DNA of 64,000 nucleotides from Labia minor (Eukaryota; Arthropoda; Insecta; Dermaptera; Spongiphoridae): contig OY720344.1 in NCBI GenBank assembly GCA_963082975.1, positions 36,200,033-36,264,032 of the forward strand, in the 5' to 3' direction. The position numbers and the translations under genes were made by a program. A model generated the notes under the pieces. That model had not been told where the DNA came from. It searched no databases and saw nothing but the letters and a program-made list of their open reading frames with translations. Of this stretch, positions 24,280 to 35,983 are shown in pieces (position 1 is the stretch's first letter; each line of letters starts with the position of its first letter).

Positions 24280-25467
24280 TTTAGTTAATAATTCACAAGA
24301 ATTAAACAATTCTGATTGAATAAAATTAGTTTATTTTCAAATATCTTGTTTTTCAGAAAGCCTTTCGAAAATTCATCTAATATAAGGCAATCCCATTTTG
24401 GCATATTGGTAAACCTGATCTCTAAACACAACATTTTTCCCAATTTAATTTTAAACAAATTAATTAACCATTTTAATGAAAATTAATAGATATATGAATA
24501 CACATATTTATGTAGAGAATATTTTTATAACACAATTAGTAAAAAATCAAAATTGAAAAAAAGAATGGATAGTCTTTAAGTATTATGTAAAAAAAAGTAT
24601 CCAATATTAGGATATTTTCTTATACACATATTTAGTATCAAATGGTTAAAAAATTTAAAAGTTAAATAAAATTAAATAATATTCGATGAGATCACGAAAT
24701 TGTCAACATTTACTAATTCATAAAATGTAAAATAAATAAAATATCTCTCTCTCTCTCTATCAATTGACAAAATGAATTCAATATGTAAAGCAGGGCGTTA
24801 TGACTAATATTAAAAAAAGGCCTGAACTCAGATTTTATAAGAAAATTTTTAATATGTAAATCGCAATGTTTCAATTTAAAAAATGAATCATTCCTCAAAT
24901 AAAGGTAAAAGAATAAAAGAGTTTTGCTTATTGTATATTTCAAGCGAATCAAGCTTCAAAAGTTAATGTTCTATGATAAAAAGGGAGCTCGTGTTTGTAT
25001 TGCACTCGCGGACTTATTATCTCGCATTGAATCCCTTCTTCAAATTCCCCACAATCCTAATAGCTTTGAAACGTTTGATCTTTTATACTTACAATTCAAG
25101 TTTAATAAATATAAGTAATCTACAATCGTTATATTAACGACAAGCTATTATTCTTCTAATTAAGATTTCTAATCAAACGAGAAGGTTTAAAAAAAAATCT
25201 AAATAAAGCGCTGAAAATTTTTAATAATCTTTTCATTTTTTTCAGTTGTATAAATTTATAGGTATGATTTTATTCAATATAAATTTGAAATGGAAAATAT
25301 AATGGGATAACTTTAATTTAACAATCATTATAAACTTATAACCCACACATATAATGTATTCGTTTAATTAAAAAAAATCTTTTAAATTCCTACGTTTTAT
25401 TCTAAAAAAGTGGATATTATTTTTACAAAAAGTTTATCAATTTGTTAAATTTTATTTTTATTTAATA

Positions 25468-25504
<37 letters not shown>

Positions 25505-25735
25505 ATATATATACATATTATTATATATATAAGTTTTAATTTATATAGGGAAAATTAAGAGTTAATTGAAATAATGAATTAAAGTATAATGATTAGAATT
25601 CAATTTTTAAATAAATTTGTTCTTGCAAAAAATAATGATCATCTCAATTAATAAAATATTTTAAGTATTAATATATAAGTATATATATTATAAGAAAAAT
25701 TGTTAAAAATGTTTAATGTTTTTACTGAAATAATA
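24280..25735. other. AT-rich spacer with (TA)n microsatellite
   Basis: A (TA)n tract lies at about 25468-25502. The plus-strand patch 24955-25100 has balanced codon use (reading GARVCIALADLLSRIE) but no recognised homology or splice context, so it is not called. Confidence 0.4.
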
Positions 25736-26088
25736 AGCTGGAGTGTCTCCACTCGACTATCTCGCAATTTGAATTGGATTAATTAACAAATATTATATTT
25801 AAATTAAATTTAATTAATTATAAATTATAAAATAAAATTAATAAATAATATTTATTAAACCAGTGCGTGTTTGGCTCTTTGTTGATGGCACCACTTCACG
25901 TGTTGGCGCGTGATTTGCAGTGTTAAAAAATTAATTCCGGTACTTTCAGTGATTCAATCAAGCTGAAATTCTATATATAGCAGTTTTATACAATTTTTAA
26001 TCATGTGAAAAACTATCAAACCTTCAAAACATCAAAATCTCGACATCGAAAATTTGCATGATCGCAATACTATCTCTGGCGAGATAGT
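25736..26088 (-). mobile_element. HINE-2 repeat, copy 3, internally deleted
   Basis: Both termini are present on the minus strand: ACTATCTCGCCAGAGATAGT at 26088 and GCGAGATAGT plus the GAGTGGAGACACTC hairpin ending AGCT at 25736. The middle, including the TG microsatellite and about 230 bp, is missing; the junction lies near 26020. Confidence 0.8.
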
Positions 26089-27734
26089 AAAAATAAATGA
26101 ATAAAAAAACATTTTAGAAAAGAATTTACCTGAAAATAATTTTTATCGCTCGATCTGTTTTAGTATTTTTATAAAAGAAAAAAATGAAAAGTATTGTATT
26201 TTGTTTGTTTATTAAATGAACATTATTTCTTGTTTTTCAATGTATTTCAAATTAATTTTTATCAGTTATTTTAATTTTGTAGTGTAATATTTTCACTTTT
26301 TTTCTAATTTAATTTTTATTTTAATACAAATTAAAAATATAATTAATTAATATAAAAAAGTTTGACAACAAACTTAAAGGCGCCTTGATTCGTTAGGTAA
26401 GGAACTAATTTTTCGGACGTTATCAAATTAATCAATCAAAAATATGGTGAGTAATATAGTACACCTATATAAATTTTTACAACCGATTCATTGATGCAAG
26501 TAGTTAATTATTACTATTGTCTGTTTTTAATTAAATTAATAAAATGTATACATAATTCTGTTATACGTATACTGATTAATTCATTTTATGTGTGTTTTAA
26601 TGCTTTTCTGGTTGTTGTGCTACTAAATTCAAAATTACTGAAACATCTACAAGTTTCAAGATATCACCAACTCTCGTTTTTTTTCAATCTGGATTTTTCC
26701 GGAACTCCTAAATGTCCTTTACCAAATTTCATTTCCTCATTTATTAAAAGAATGTGTTATCTGAATGTGCCGAAATAAACATCTTTATTTTATCATTATC
26801 CAATTTAAATTATCCAATCAATGAGAAATAAATTTTACAAAAAATTCCTTTATTTTAATCTATTTCAGTTAATAAAAAAAAATATTTCGAAACCTTCTAA
26901 TGTATTATAAAAAAAAGATGAGAAACTCTACTATCATAAACAAATTTGACAATTAATTAAATTTCCTCCAAGAAAATTCTTACCTGTTTAATTAAATCTT
27001 AAAATTAAATGGGATTTACATTTAAGACGGATTACTATCAGAGTTCTTCTTTAGCTGTGACATATTACAAAATCCACTGAACTCAATATAATTATAAACG
27101 TTACTATATAGGTAGCTATGTTTACTCTACTCTGAATATGTGATTAAATGAATGACGTAGAGATCGGCCGGCAACTATCCTCAAATATCCAGATTCAGAA
27201 ATGACAAGGGAAACATCAGACATGAGATTTCATTTAGTATTAAAGGACTAAGCCATACGGAACAGGTTAAGATTAGTATTTATACATATAATATATATAA
27301 ACTCAAATATATATATTATTATTTAATCAGAAGATTAAAAAAAAAAATTCTTAATAAAGAAGATATTTTCGCCTAATGAATGATCTTCCGTCATTTCTTA
27401 TTCATAATTATTTTATTTATTTTTTCTCATTTGATTAATCTTTGAAATTACATTAATTTTTTATAGAAATATTTATAAAATACCAAATAAATATTAGTTT
27501 TAATTATTTGTAACTATTAATCTTTTAATATTATTTGAAATATATATACATAAAAAGATTAAGGAGAAGATAATTAATACTCAATTATGAATCAAAATTT
27601 CAATTCTTAAAATTATTTAATTTTTTTTTTTTTTTTTTCTTTTTTGATTATCTCAATTAAATTAAATTTTAATTAAATTTAAAATCTTTTAAGTTGGGAT
27701 GCAAATTCAAGAATATGGATAGTAGGGCTTTTTC
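26089..27734. other. AT-rich intergenic DNA, nothing recognised
   Basis: A 95-codon plus-strand frame at 26491-26778 is Leu/Phe/Ile-rich with no recognised motif. The sequence AAATATGGTGAGTAA near 26440 could be a tiny first exon but has no supporting context. T-rich runs occur at about 27617-27638. Confidence 0.4.
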
Positions 27735-28366
27735 TTTTTACCGACCGACGATAGTAAGGGAGGTATTGTTTTCACACCAAATTTCACATGTGGAGAATTT
27801 TACATATCTCCACGAATCATGCATTTTCTAAACAGAAAAAAGTATTTTTAGCATGTTGTCTGTCCGTCCGTCCGTCCGTCCGTCTGTCCGTATAGATGTG
27901 TACAGCCTGAACGGCTCAACCGATTTTGATGAAATTTGGTATATTTACTTAATGCATCAGTGGGATGAATTGATCAACTTTTGGTGCAATTCCGGAAACC
28001 GGAAGTGGTAGTATTAGCGATCGACGATAGGAAGGAAAGGGTTATTTTCACACCAAAGGAGATTTTTTTATATATCACCACGAATCATGCACTTTGTATT
28101 GGTTTTATCCTCGAAAAAAATCATATTTATTAGTTTTTTCTTGATTTAAAATTATATGACGTCATCCAGCCATGCATGACGTCACAGCCTGGTCTTGCAT
28201 ATATATTATAAATAAAATAAAATTAAGAATATATATGTTATATCCATATCTGTTTTTTATTACATTAATAGATATATGAAAATTATTTGAAATTGTTTCT
28301 GTAGCTGGAAATTAATTTATTTCAAACCGTCGGTCGGTTCGGACCTGGCCACAGGTCAACTTATTT
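27735..28366 (+). mobile_element. HINE-1 repeat, copy 4 (carries the empty Helitron site)
   Basis: This is a full-length copy with TTTTTACCGACCGACG start, GTCC array at about 27858-27893, two TGACGTCA palindromes, CGTCGGTCGGT, hairpin and AACTTATTTT end. At about 28196-28212 it reads through CATATATATTATAAATAAAA without interruption, which is the site occupied by a Helitron in the copy at 34151-34988. Confidence 0.8.
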
Positions 28367-29774
28367 TATATCTTAATTATATATAGGTAGAATTTATATT
28401 TAAATATGTACTTGCTGAAGAGCAAAATTTTATTTTAATTTTTAAGGAATAAGAAAATTAAATCTTTGATAAATATTTTATATATATACTTCCTTTTTTT
28501 GTCCAATATTAAAATTTAATTTTACAGAGAAAATAATATATATACTTGTCTGGGTATGAATTAAATTTTTAAATGTCTTCTGATTTTAGTAAATTAATAG
28601 TTTTTTTTTTCAAATTTTCAACATTTAGCTAAACTGAATAGATAAATATAAAAATTTATTAGACATTTTTGTTTAAATGAATACATACATATTTTTATTT
28701 TTCTTAATTTGATTTACTTGTCTAAAATCTAGGATACGATTCTATTCAAATGATTTCATACAATTTGAATTTGGAAATTAGAAGAGAGAATTGTATCATC
28801 GCCAAGTGAAATCGAATTTAGATTATCTTTTAAACCATTTATGTTTTTTTTCTTTCTGTATTAGATGTATTCCTTTGATTTTCAGTTCTCTTCAAAGGAT
28901 GCACTCCACATCTTGAATACTTTTAAAAGGCATACTCTGTTCATTACTTTAGAATGAAATTTCACTATTTAACGTAAAGAAATACAATTAAAATATAAAT
29001 AATTCTCAAATTCTCTTTTTGTACAAATTTAAACTTTTAAAATACCACTTTATTGTAAAATTTATAAATATTTAATTCTATGAAATGAATGAGAGCGAAA
29101 GTTTATTTATTAATAATCAATGAGATATTTAATTCTCAGTATATTGAATTATTATTGGTTTATCCTATTCAGAAGGAATTCATTATTTTTATTTTTGTAG
29201 AAAAGAGAGAAGGAGAGCGCAAAATTTTTTTTAACCTAAAGAAAGCAATTTTTTAAAATTAAAAACTATTAAATAAATTAAATTCTCTTATATATTAGTA
29301 TATTTTTAAAATATACCTAAAATATATTTTTTTTCAGATATTTCAAAATAAAATTAAAAAAAAAAATCTTTCGAAGACGAATTAAGTTCATTACTTGGAT
29401 CCTTGTAAATTATACGATGATTAAATATAATCCGAATTGTTTAATTGTAATAAATTATTAGGTTTTTTTTATTATTTTACTTGTATGAATTCAATAAATA
29501 AAATTATAATTTTTATAGTTAAAATGAAAATTTTCTTGCTAAGAAAATACGTAATATAATTTCAGTCATAATATATTTTATTTTATTTTAAAATATCTTT
29601 TAAATTTTTTCATTTAATATAGATTTTTTGTGGATATATTGGAATATATTGTATTATAATATTATTAGGATAATATATAATATATGTTCAGTCTTGTAAG
29701 AATTTTGTACAAAAGGAATTATTTATCATGGTGATCAGAAAGAATTTCTGAAAAGTTTTTTAAAAATAATTTTT
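28367..29774. other. AT-rich spacer, nothing recognised
   Basis: No exon, RNA gene or transposon terminus is recognised. Confidence 0.4.
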
Positions 29775-30375
29775 ACTATCTCGCCAGAGATAGTATTGCG
29801 ATCACGAAAATTTTCGATGTTGAGATTTTGATGTTTTTATACGTTTTGAAGGTTCCTGAATCATTTTCACTAAGGTTGAGAAAAATGTCTGTGTGTGTGT
29901 GTGTATGTGTGTATGTATGTAGGCAAGATTACGCAAAAACGGTTTGAGCTAGAATGATGCAATTTGGTACATGAGCATTATTCAAAATTCATAGTTTTCT
30001 ATCAACTTTTGAGAAATGTAGCTCAACCGGAAGAGGGTCATTACCTACAACGTTTTGATTTTTTTCCCTCAAAAGTGACCGTAAAAATAAAGATATATGT
30101 TTGATAATTTTTCACATGATTAATAATTGTATAAAACTGCTATATATAGAATTTCAGCTTGATTGAATCGCTGAAAGTACCAGAATTAATTTTTTAACAC
30201 TGCAAATCTCACGCGCCAACATGTGCCATGGTGCCATCAATAAAAAACCAAACATGCGCTGGTTTAATATTTATTATTTATAATTTATAATTAATTAAAT
30301 TTAATTTACATATAATATATTATGTTATTTAATCCAATTCAAATTGCGAGATAGTCGAGTGGAGACACACCAGCT
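29775..30375 (+). mobile_element. HINE-2 repeat, copy 2
   Basis: It is full length, from ACTATCTCGCCAGAGATAGT through a (GT)n/(GTAT)n microsatellite at about 29890-29921 to GCGAGATAGTCGAGTGGAGACACACCAGCT. One base change weakens the terminal hairpin. It ends about 130 bp downstream of the splice donor of the minus-strand exon 30507-30699, so it lies in that gene's first intron if the exon is real. Confidence 0.8.
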
Positions 30376-30506
30376 TATTTTGTAATGGTGAACCAAATAA
30401 ATTTTAATTTTTATATATCTATAAATAAATTAATACTAATAAATGATTTTTCTAAAATTTATTTATTTATTTATTCAATGTAGATGTGAAATTGTTATGA
30501 GCTTAC

Positions 30507-30699
30507 CAGAACTATGAGGTGAGGAATTGCTTGAACCATATCCGTCATCGAGGATACTTGGTGCGTAGTGAGGTGCCGGTTGCTGTTGCGGCACCTGAGA
30601 CTCCCCTGCGGCGGTTGTGATTGTCGTGGAGGTGCCCGTGGCCGTGGAGGTGGACACGATGTCCGAGGGGTGCTGGGGGCAGAGTTCGTCCAGCTCCAT
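30507..30699 (-). CDS. First coding exon of an unrecognised gene (5' part only)
   Basis: An ATG at 30699 opens a 64-codon frame that runs into a canonical splice donor (G|GTAAGC at 30507/30506), leaving phase 1. The peptide starts MELDELCPQHPSDIV, continues with a Thr/Ser/Ala-rich stretch and QQQPAP, and ends DDGYGSSNSSPHSSG. This is the kind of low-complexity acidic/Ser-Gln N-terminus seen in transcription regulators, but I do not recognise the family and give no function. Base composition (about 58% G+C) contrasts sharply with the surroundings and continues upstream into a presumed 5' UTR or promoter. No matching downstream exon is visible between 1 and 30,475, so the next exon lies outside the window or is too short to see. 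Confidence 0.55.
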
Positions 30700-30960
30700 G
30701 GTCGTCTTTTGCTTTGCTTTTGTCGTGTTAGAGATTGTCCGCGTGGATCAGGGCTGGTGTCAGGAGCCCCATCGCGAGCAATAGGGTCCAGCCCCCAGCA
30801 CAGATCGGACGCAACTAAGCGAAAGCGTCGCGGACGACCCACCAAGTGCCAGATGCACGCAAGCGCCCAACCCTCCCCCCGCCAATCACTTAATTAAATA
30901 CAGATACGCCACTATACACTACCTACACGTCGTCCCAGCACACAATATGGGGGGAGGAGG
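30700..30960 (-). promoter_or_regulatory. G+C- and CpG-rich 5' UTR or promoter island
   Basis: This block is strikingly G+C- and CpG-rich (TCGTCCGCGACGC and similar) in a genome of roughly 25% G+C. It lies immediately upstream of the putative start codon at 30699. It probably holds the transcription start and 5' UTR. The limit is set only by the return to AT-rich sequence and no core promoter motif is certain. Confidence 0.4.
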
Positions 30961-32246
30961 GAGTCAACAACCCTTTGGCTCGCCAAACGATGCTTAAGAA
31001 TTCAAACCATCGGGGAGGTCTTAACTCAGAATTTTTTTTTTACATTCTCTTCTCAAGTTATAACAAAAAGTTATAAATCATTTTTAATATCTATTTTATT
31101 TTTAATATATATATATATATATATATAAATATATATTATGATTTTTTTTTAATAGATAGATTGTTGATTATTTAAATTAATAAATATATATTTCTTTAGA
31201 ATTTGATGATAAGATATTATTTGAAAAAAAAAACAAATGAAAATAAATAAATTATGAATTTCTTGAGAATTTGATGTTGAAAATATTTCCTAAAAAAAAA
31301 ATAATTAAAAAAATAGATTTGAATAATTAAATATTGAAATTTTTTCAATGTCATTAAAATATTTTTATTACAGATTAAGTAATCAGTTTTAATAAATAAA
31401 ATGAGTATTAATCTTAAAAGCCAATAAAATAAAAATAAAAAGTAATAGGTTACTTAAACCAGTAATAATTTCAATTAGCATCTATTTATACTTATTTAAA
31501 TTGATATTCAATTTCAATTTTAAACTAATTTATATTTTAGATTTTGTATATATTATACAAAAAATATATTTCCTAAATTGACTTATGAGATTATACGAGT
31601 ATATTATCAAATTTATACTCTATTTACTTCTGCGTCGGTCCTCACATCTAGGAGAGCTTCGCCCCCCTGGACCACCATATATGTTTGTTTGTTTTATTGT
31701 ACACTTTTATTTGATTTTTTCCTTTTTTAAATATTTAACTTTCAATTATGAATATATATATGGCGTTAGTTAAATTAATATCTTAAAATAAAACAATGAA
31801 AATACATGTTATGATGTCCACTGAGTCCAAAAAAGCAAGATGTTCTACTCTTACTGTTGCGGCGATATAATAATAATTCAATTTATGAAGATATATTGAT
31901 GATTTCAAAAAAAAGCCTACAAGAATATTAGTATAATAATATCATTTAAATTTAAATCTTTATTTGTATTTATTTAATTTCTTTTATTTATATTCAAAAT
32001 AATCATTATATAATATTAATAAATTTAAAGATGTCGTAAACGTTAATTTTACTTCATATGTATCAAAGTTATCCAATTAAAATTATTTACCTTCTAATTA
32101 ATTCTATTGAAAAGTGATTGATGTCTAGTAATAATAAAGACATTAAATTGATTGTTCAATTGAAAATTCTTATTAATTTGAAAGTAAATGCAATGGTTCC
32201 GATATTAGGAAAGTATTATACAAATGTTATGAAAGAAATTTTAATA
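30961..32246. other. AT-rich intergenic DNA
   Basis: A decayed Helitron-tail-like piece (CACATCTAGGAGAGCTTCGCCCCC motif, broken) is at about 31630-31675, and (AT)n is near 31105-31128. No gene is recognised. Confidence 0.4.
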
Positions 32247-33298
32247 TTAGGTTGTCAAGGATGAAATTTGTAGCTAGTAATATGGCCAACCTTAATAGCT
32301 TATAACTTGACATTGGCTGAATATTTTACCGTTATTTTTTTTTTCTGTCAATTTACACAGCTTGCTTGTTTGAAAGAATTATTATAATCCCTAAAAAGTG
32401 TAAAACGGTTTTTTTTAAATCAATTTTGTTTAAAATGGAAAGGTCCGAAATTCGAACAATTATGAAGTATGAGTTCCTACGTGGAAATACGGCGTCGCAG
32501 GCCACGCGAAACATTAATACTGTATTTGGCTCTAGTGTTACTACGCAACAGACAGTATCTAATTGGTTCGCTAAATTTCGAACAGGTAACTTTGACCTCG
32601 CAAATGAGCCTCGCGGTCGCCCGAAATCAAAGGTGAATAATGACGATCTAAAGGTCACAGTTGAGTCTGACCCATCCCAAAGTGCATATGAATTATCACT
32701 AAAGTTTGGTGTTACCAAACAAACAATATTGACTCATTTAGCGCAAATCGGGAAGGTGAAAAAGTTGGATAAGTGGGTTCCACGCAGGTGTAATCCATTA
32801 TGAGTTCATGAAACCTGGCTCATCGATTACAGCAGACATATACTGCAACCAATTGGACGAAATGATGCAAAAACTTAAAGAAAAACAGCCCAGATTGGTC
32901 AACAGATCGACACCTATCCTTTTGCATGATAACGCTAGACCACACACTGCACAAATGACTGTGGCAAAGATACAGGAATTGGAGTAGGAACTTCTCCATC
33001 ATCCACCATACTCACCAGACCAAGCCCCCACTGACTACCACTTCTTCCGAAATTTGGACAACTTCTTGATAGGAAAAAAGTTTAATTCCGATAATGCAGT
33101 TAAACTGGCCTTCCAGGAATTCATTGACTCCCGTTTACCAGGGTTTTATACTAACGGCCTGAATAACCTCCCACTTAAATGGCAAAAGTGTGTAGACAAT
33201 ATGGGTGCATACTTCGATGATTAGAATAACTCCTTATGTTTGTAAGTTATCAATAAACTTTGTGTTTTTTTCTACAAATTTCATACTTGACGACCTGA
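32247..33298 (+). mobile_element. Mariner element with intact TIRs and central deletion
   Basis: Terminal inverted repeats TTAGGTTGTCAAGGATGAAA and, inverted, TCAGGTCGTCAAGTATGAAA bound the element, each flanked by a TA. Length is 1052 bp against the usual 1.25-1.3 kb. It encodes a broken transposase (32435-33224). TIR divergence is low, so the insertion looks younger than the other mariner relics here. Confidence 0.9.
32435..33224 (+). pseudogene. Mariner transposase pseudogene
   Basis: The N-terminal helix-turn-helix half is intact from MERSEIRTIMKY through QQTVSNWFAKFRTGNF and PRGRPKS (first 122 codons), then hits a stop near 32801. After a deletion that removes the first catalytic Asp region, the frame resumes with LLHDNARPHTAQ (second Asp) and HHPPYSPDQAPTDYHFF (third Asp). 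The last part ends in GAYFDD. An additional in-frame stop lies between these two motifs. Without the first Asp and with two stops it cannot make active DD34D transposase. Confidence 0.9.
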
Positions 33299-33601
33299 TA
33301 TATATTTTTTAAATTAAAAAGTACAATCTAAAACAAATTTAATACCGCCAAAATATTCAGATGGTTTACGGTAGTTGATGCCGATAGTATCGAGTTATAA
33401 CTAATTTGATAACAGCAAAATCTCATGGAAATAAGTCAAACGAAATCAGTCCATCGCTATCAGAGATAGAGGGTGTGCTTCAAATTAGGTTCAAAGGCAA
33501 AAAAGGTTTTTTTTTATTTAAACATGTGTTCTTATAAAAAAATGCGTTTTTGTCTTTGGACTAAATTTCGAGCGCGCTCATAGGTCGCGTTCCTTTCAGT
33601 C
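33299..33601. other. Short unique spacer
   Basis: Nothing recognised between the mariner element and the truncated HINE-1 copy. Confidence 0.4.
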
Positions 33602-33780
33602 TTTTTACCGACCGACCGACCAAATTTCACATGTGGAGATTTTTACATATCTCCACGAATCATGCATTTTCTTAACAGAAAAAAGTATTTTTAGCATGAT
33701 GTCTGTCCGTCCGTCCGTCCGTATAGATGTGTACAGCCTGAACGGCTCAACCGATTTTGATGAAATTTGGTATATTTACT
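33602..33780 (+). mobile_element. HINE-1 repeat, truncated copy
   Basis: This is the 5' 180 bp of HINE-1 only. It starts TTTTTACCGACCGACC, lacks about 30 bp next to the terminus, and stops at GGTATATTTACTT, where the inverted copy of segment 12198-12560 begins. The rest of HINE-1 is missing. Confidence 0.75.
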
Positions 33781-34150
33781 TTTATTGAGTGTCTTCCCTT
33801 CCCATCTATTCTTCGAAACCTCTCCACCTTTACCAATATATATATAGGATATATAAATCTATTCTTATTATAATATGAAAAAGTATATTTATCTATCTAT
33901 ATCTAGAAAATTGTCGACAAAAGTAATTATATAATTTTTTAAAAATAATTTATTTCTCTAATTGATATTAATTTCAAATGATAATTAAAGAATAAATATC
34001 TTATTTTAATTTAAAATAAATATGGTCTAATAATATTAAATTAAATTAAGAAATTAAACAATAAATTAAATGATATTTGAATATTAGAAATAGCTAATTT
34101 ATTATTTTTCTTAGATATGTCCGCAATATTCTTATTTTATAGGAAATCAT
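33781..34150. repeat. Inverted duplicate of 12198-12560
   Basis: The segment matches the reverse complement of 12198-12560 nearly base for base (GAGTGTCTTCCCTTCCCATC at the left end, GATATGTCCGCAAT near the right) and runs without a gap into HINE-1 copy 5. Together 33781-34988 is an inverted duplicate of 11552-12560. Confidence 0.8.
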
Positions 34151-34988
34151 TTTTTACCGACCGACGATAGTAAGGGAGGTATTGTTTTCACACCAAATTT
34201 CACATGTGGAGATTTTTACATATCTCCACGAATCATGCATTTTCTTAACAGAAAAAAGTATTTTTAGCATGATGTCTGTCCGTCCGTCCGTCTGTCCGTC
34301 CGTCCGTCCGTATAGATGTGTACAGCCTGAACGGCTGAACGGATTTTGATGAAATTTGGTATATTTACTTAATGCATCAGTGGGATGAATTGATCAACTT
34401 TTGGTGCAAATCCGGAAACCGGAAGTGGTAGTATTAGCGATCGACGATAGGAAGGGAAGGGTTATTTAAACACCAAATTTCACATGAGGAGATTTTTTTA
34501 TATATCATCACGAATCATGCACTTTGTATTGGTTTTATCCTCGGGAAAATCATATTTATTAGTTTTTTCTTGATTTAAAATTATATGACGTCATCCAGCC
34601 ATTCATGACGTCACAGCCTGGTCTTGCATATATATTATCTTTATCTATATATATAAAAAAAGGTTTTTGTCTGCACATGTTTTATGTAATATACTGATTG
34701 AAACAAAATGGATGAAAACCTTTTACTACTTTCAACCAAATACTATGTACCACTCGGGGGTACAGGGGGCAAAGCCCCCGTCTAGGTGTGAAGAGCGCCG
34801 AAGGCGCTCTGAGCAGCTAGTAAATAAAATAAAATTAAAAATGTTTATATTTATTATTTATGTATCCATATCAGTTTTTTATTACATTAATAGATATATT
34901 AAAATTATTTGAAATTGTTTCTGTAGCTGCTAATTAATTTACTTCAAACCGTCGGTCGGTTCGGACCTGGCCACAGGTCAACTTATTT
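34151..34988 (+). mobile_element. HINE-1 repeat, copy 5, interrupted by a Helitron
   Basis: It is full length at both ends (TTTTTACCGACCGACG to AACTTATTTT), with a GTCC/GTCT array at about 34276-34312. It is split by a 183-bp Helitron insertion at 34638-34820. Without the insertion it aligns end to end with the copies at 13484 and 27735. Confidence 0.85.
34638..34820 (+). mobile_element. Short non-autonomous Helitron, precise insertion
   Basis: It begins TCTTTATC and ends with the perfect hairpin GAGCGCCGAAGGCGCTC followed by TGAGCAGCTAG. Host bases are A before and T after. Comparison with uninterrupted HINE-1 copies (for example 28196-28212) shows the host reading ATTA then TAAATAAAA with no bases gained or lost, which fits rolling-circle insertion without target duplication. 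It shares its 3' ~150 bp with the copies ending at 62745 and 63239 (plus) and at 17679 and 52277 (minus). Confidence 0.9.
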
Positions 34989-35163
34989 TGATTCCGTTTG
35001 CTTTAGGTTTTATGGACTTGAATTTAGATGGAATATACCCATCAAGACCGATCTTTTCCTACTTCAAAGCAACAACAGTATAACCTATGTGTTTTGACTA
35101 AAAAACCGTCTTTTGCCTTTGTACTTAAAAAGGAACGAGTACATAATCACATCCATATATATA

Positions 35164-35532
35164 AAGGGTGTTTCTTTTAGAGGTAGAACTTTAAATTGCA
35201 ATAAAACAACGATGGATTATTCGATTGACATGAATTTTATTTATACGAAAGATAATCTTGTGGCATTACATTTTGTATTTGATTTCAGGCATATGACCGC
35301 CACGGCTGGCTCGGATGTAGTCCAATCTGGACGTCCAATTTTCGATAACTTTTTCCAACATTTGTGGCCGTATATCGGCAATAACACAGCGAATGTTGTC
35401 TTCCAAATGGTTCATGATGTATTTATTGCCAATCCAAACTGAGAATAAATCACTTGACAGCTGTTAAATCGGTCGTCAACTTGAACAGTAATGCCAACTT
35501 AAAGTTCTATACCTCGGAAAAAAAACACCCTT
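35164..35532 (+). mobile_element. Mariner-like MITE with AAGGGTGTTTC terminal repeats
   Basis: Inverted ends AAGGGTGTTTCTTTTAGAGG and its complement (AAAACACCCTT) are flanked by TA within TATATA. Inside is a short plus-strand frame with FDNFFQHLWPYIGNNTANVV, a translated motif I recall from repeats annotated in many arthropod genomes. There is no complete transposase. Confidence 0.7.
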
Positions 35533-35542
35533 TATATATATA

Positions 35543-35977
35543 TGTGGGAATTGGAATTAAGGTCAAGAGATCTTCGACGAGGGTCTCCTCCCTCCATTTC
35601 CTTGTTGACACCATATGTTGTAAGATGCAACCATGAGCCCTTCCTGTGGCCAGGGTTGCCCTAACCCAGCCGCCTTGGGGCCTTGGTGGCGGCCAGAAGA
35701 AAGTCTCCCACCAAATTCGCCCGACAACGGATGCTCGGTAGGGGGTAGAATTAAGATATAAATTGTACCGAGGATCCCCACAAGGGATTTTTCTGACATT
35801 CCTCTTCATTGAGAGCCTTAGATTATTCGATTCTTGGCTATGATGATGAGAGAGTGTTTGTATGTTTATATCTATATTTGTAAATAAACCATTTTATAGA
35901 AAAACCCAAACAAGAAGTCTTCCTGTTGCTCTATAATTTACCCCAGACAACGATCCAACCCCTTGCACATTTCTACA
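35543..35977 (+). mobile_element. Probable solo LTR
   Basis: The 435-bp block starts TGTGGGAATTGG and ends CACATTTCTACA (TG..CA). It is G+C-richer in its U3-like part and has an AATAAA signal about 95 bp before the end, as expected for U3-R-U5. Flanking ATATA and TATAT are low complexity, so the target duplication is not proven. No internal retrotransposon genes adjoin. It directly follows the MITE at 35164. Confidence 0.45.
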
Positions 35978-35983
35978 TATATA

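Noticed and set aside
24924-25118. Plus-strand frame with GARVCIALADLLSRIE
   Set aside because: Codon use looks coding-like for about 40 residues, but I recognise no homologue and see no good splice borders.
26491-26778. 95-codon plus-strand open frame
   Set aside because: Hydrophobic low-complexity translation of T-rich DNA, with no family signature and no conserved neighbours.
30568-30897. 109-codon plus-strand frame opposite the G+C-rich exon
   Set aside because: Arg/Gly/Cys-rich shadow of the minus-strand exon and its 5' UTR. The minus strand has the better ATG and donor.
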